Assembly: GCF_000020685.1 (NCBI RefSeq)
Contig: NC_012528.1
Coordinates: 332,460 to 396,459 of the forward strand
Direction: 5' to 3'
DNA from: Deinococcus deserti VCD115
Lineage (GTDB): Bacteria > Deinococcota > Deinococci > Deinococcales > Deinococcaceae
DNA length: 64,000 nt
Shown here: piece by piece, positions 63,857-64,000 of the stretch
How positions within the stretch are numbered: the first letter of the stretch is position 1
Layout: every line of letters begins with the position of its first letter
Position numbers and translations under genes: made by a program
Notes under the pieces: model-generated
The model's input: the letters and a program-made list of their open reading frames with translations, nothing else
The model's database searches: none
What the model was told of the DNA's origin: nothing

Positions 63857-63920
63857 CTGTTATTTTGAAATAACAGCAGGCTGATCCACCCTTCTGCGAA
63901 GACTATTATTTTGAAATGAC
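63857..63920. repeat. parS-like palindrome and partial second copy
   Basis: CTGTTATTTTGAAATAACAG (63857-63876) is a palindrome with 9-bp arms. A second copy of the core, TTATTTTGAAATGAC, lies at 63906-63920 (46 bp on). The outer TGTT...AACA resembles the universal parS but the centre differs. The location just before a gene start fits a plasmid centromere or an operator. Confidence 0.5.
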
Positions 63921-63977
63921 GCCTCACTTCATCGCGCCTCCTTGCTCTTTGTTTTGTACGGTCTGTACACTGTGTAC

Positions 63978-64000
63978 GTGTCAGATACAGCTGAGCAGAT
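63978..64000 (+). CDS. Gene start cut by the window edge
   Basis: Only VSDTAEQ is visible, from GTG at 63978. TACACT (63966-63971) lies exactly 6 nt upstream, as for other leaderless genes here. Given the palindromes before it and the two rep genes, a partition (parA) gene is plausible, but the sequence does not show it. Confidence 0.4.

Overview
The window looks like part of a Deinococcus secondary replicon (megaplasmid or large plasmid). This is inferred from a bacteriophytochrome with an N-terminal chromophore cysteine, two iteron-flanked RepA-type initiators of the style found on deinococcal replicons, a WGR-domain propeller protein, and a promoter habit in which a TANNNT box lies 6 nt before a start codon that has no ribosome binding site (leaderless genes, common in this genus). 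Genus-level assignment is inference; no rRNA or tRNA gene was seen.

Layout. 0-4.3 kb: DUF4386 membrane protein, then a single-domain response regulator divergent from a bacteriophytochrome kinase. 4.7-6.8 kb: ribbon-helix-helix-like protein behind a perfect palindrome, coupled to a Kef/YbaL-type antiporter. 7.1-9.8 kb: PLP dehydratase plus ornithine cyclodeaminase-family protein, divergent from a YheO/DauR-type regulator. 10.4-12 kb: small secreted protein and an intact IS982-family element with a 6-bp target duplication. 12.4-13.9 kb: arsR-arsC-aquaglyceroporin arsenic operon. 14.1-18.4 kb: phosphoesterase, a 911-aa GAF-rich histidine kinase and a response regulator. 18.5-19.9 kb: TetR regulator with tandem operators and a divergent quinone reductase-like gene. 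20-23 kb: CtaG-like and DUF2243 membrane proteins and the WGR protein. 23.4-26.9 kb: MerR, metallo-hydrolase, dienelactone-hydrolase-like protein and CsaA.

27.5-36.3 kb is a carbohydrate region: a YtfQ-YtfR-YtfT-YjfF-type ABC importer followed by a PhyH dioxygenase, a DeoR regulator and an MFS permease, with IS5-like and ABC-transporter debris. 36.7-40.1 kb: HD-GYP phosphodiesterase and a BenE permease.

40.6-42.5 kb is replicon 1: a 429-aa Rep between oppositely oriented 22-bp iteron arrays. 42.9-45.5 kb: three-gene oxidoreductase operon. 45.9-50.1 kb: leaderless manganese/zinc ABC operon ending in its own DtxR/MntR regulator, with a palindrome abutting the first start codon. 50.3-54.6 kb: DoxX plus Tat-exported sulfite-oxidase-like enzyme, then MerR, a CopZ N-terminal-type metal protein and DUF4396.

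54.6-64 kb is gene-poor and decayed: three tiny leaderless membrane proteins, eroded ORF clusters, a second iteron-flanked 429-aa Rep (60.1-61.4 kb), the debris of a lipoprotein/conjugation-like gene, and at the right edge a parS-like palindrome before the leaderless start of a gene that runs off the window. Two unrelated iteron families with two Rep genes within 20 kb suggest a dual-replicon or cointegrate plasmid.
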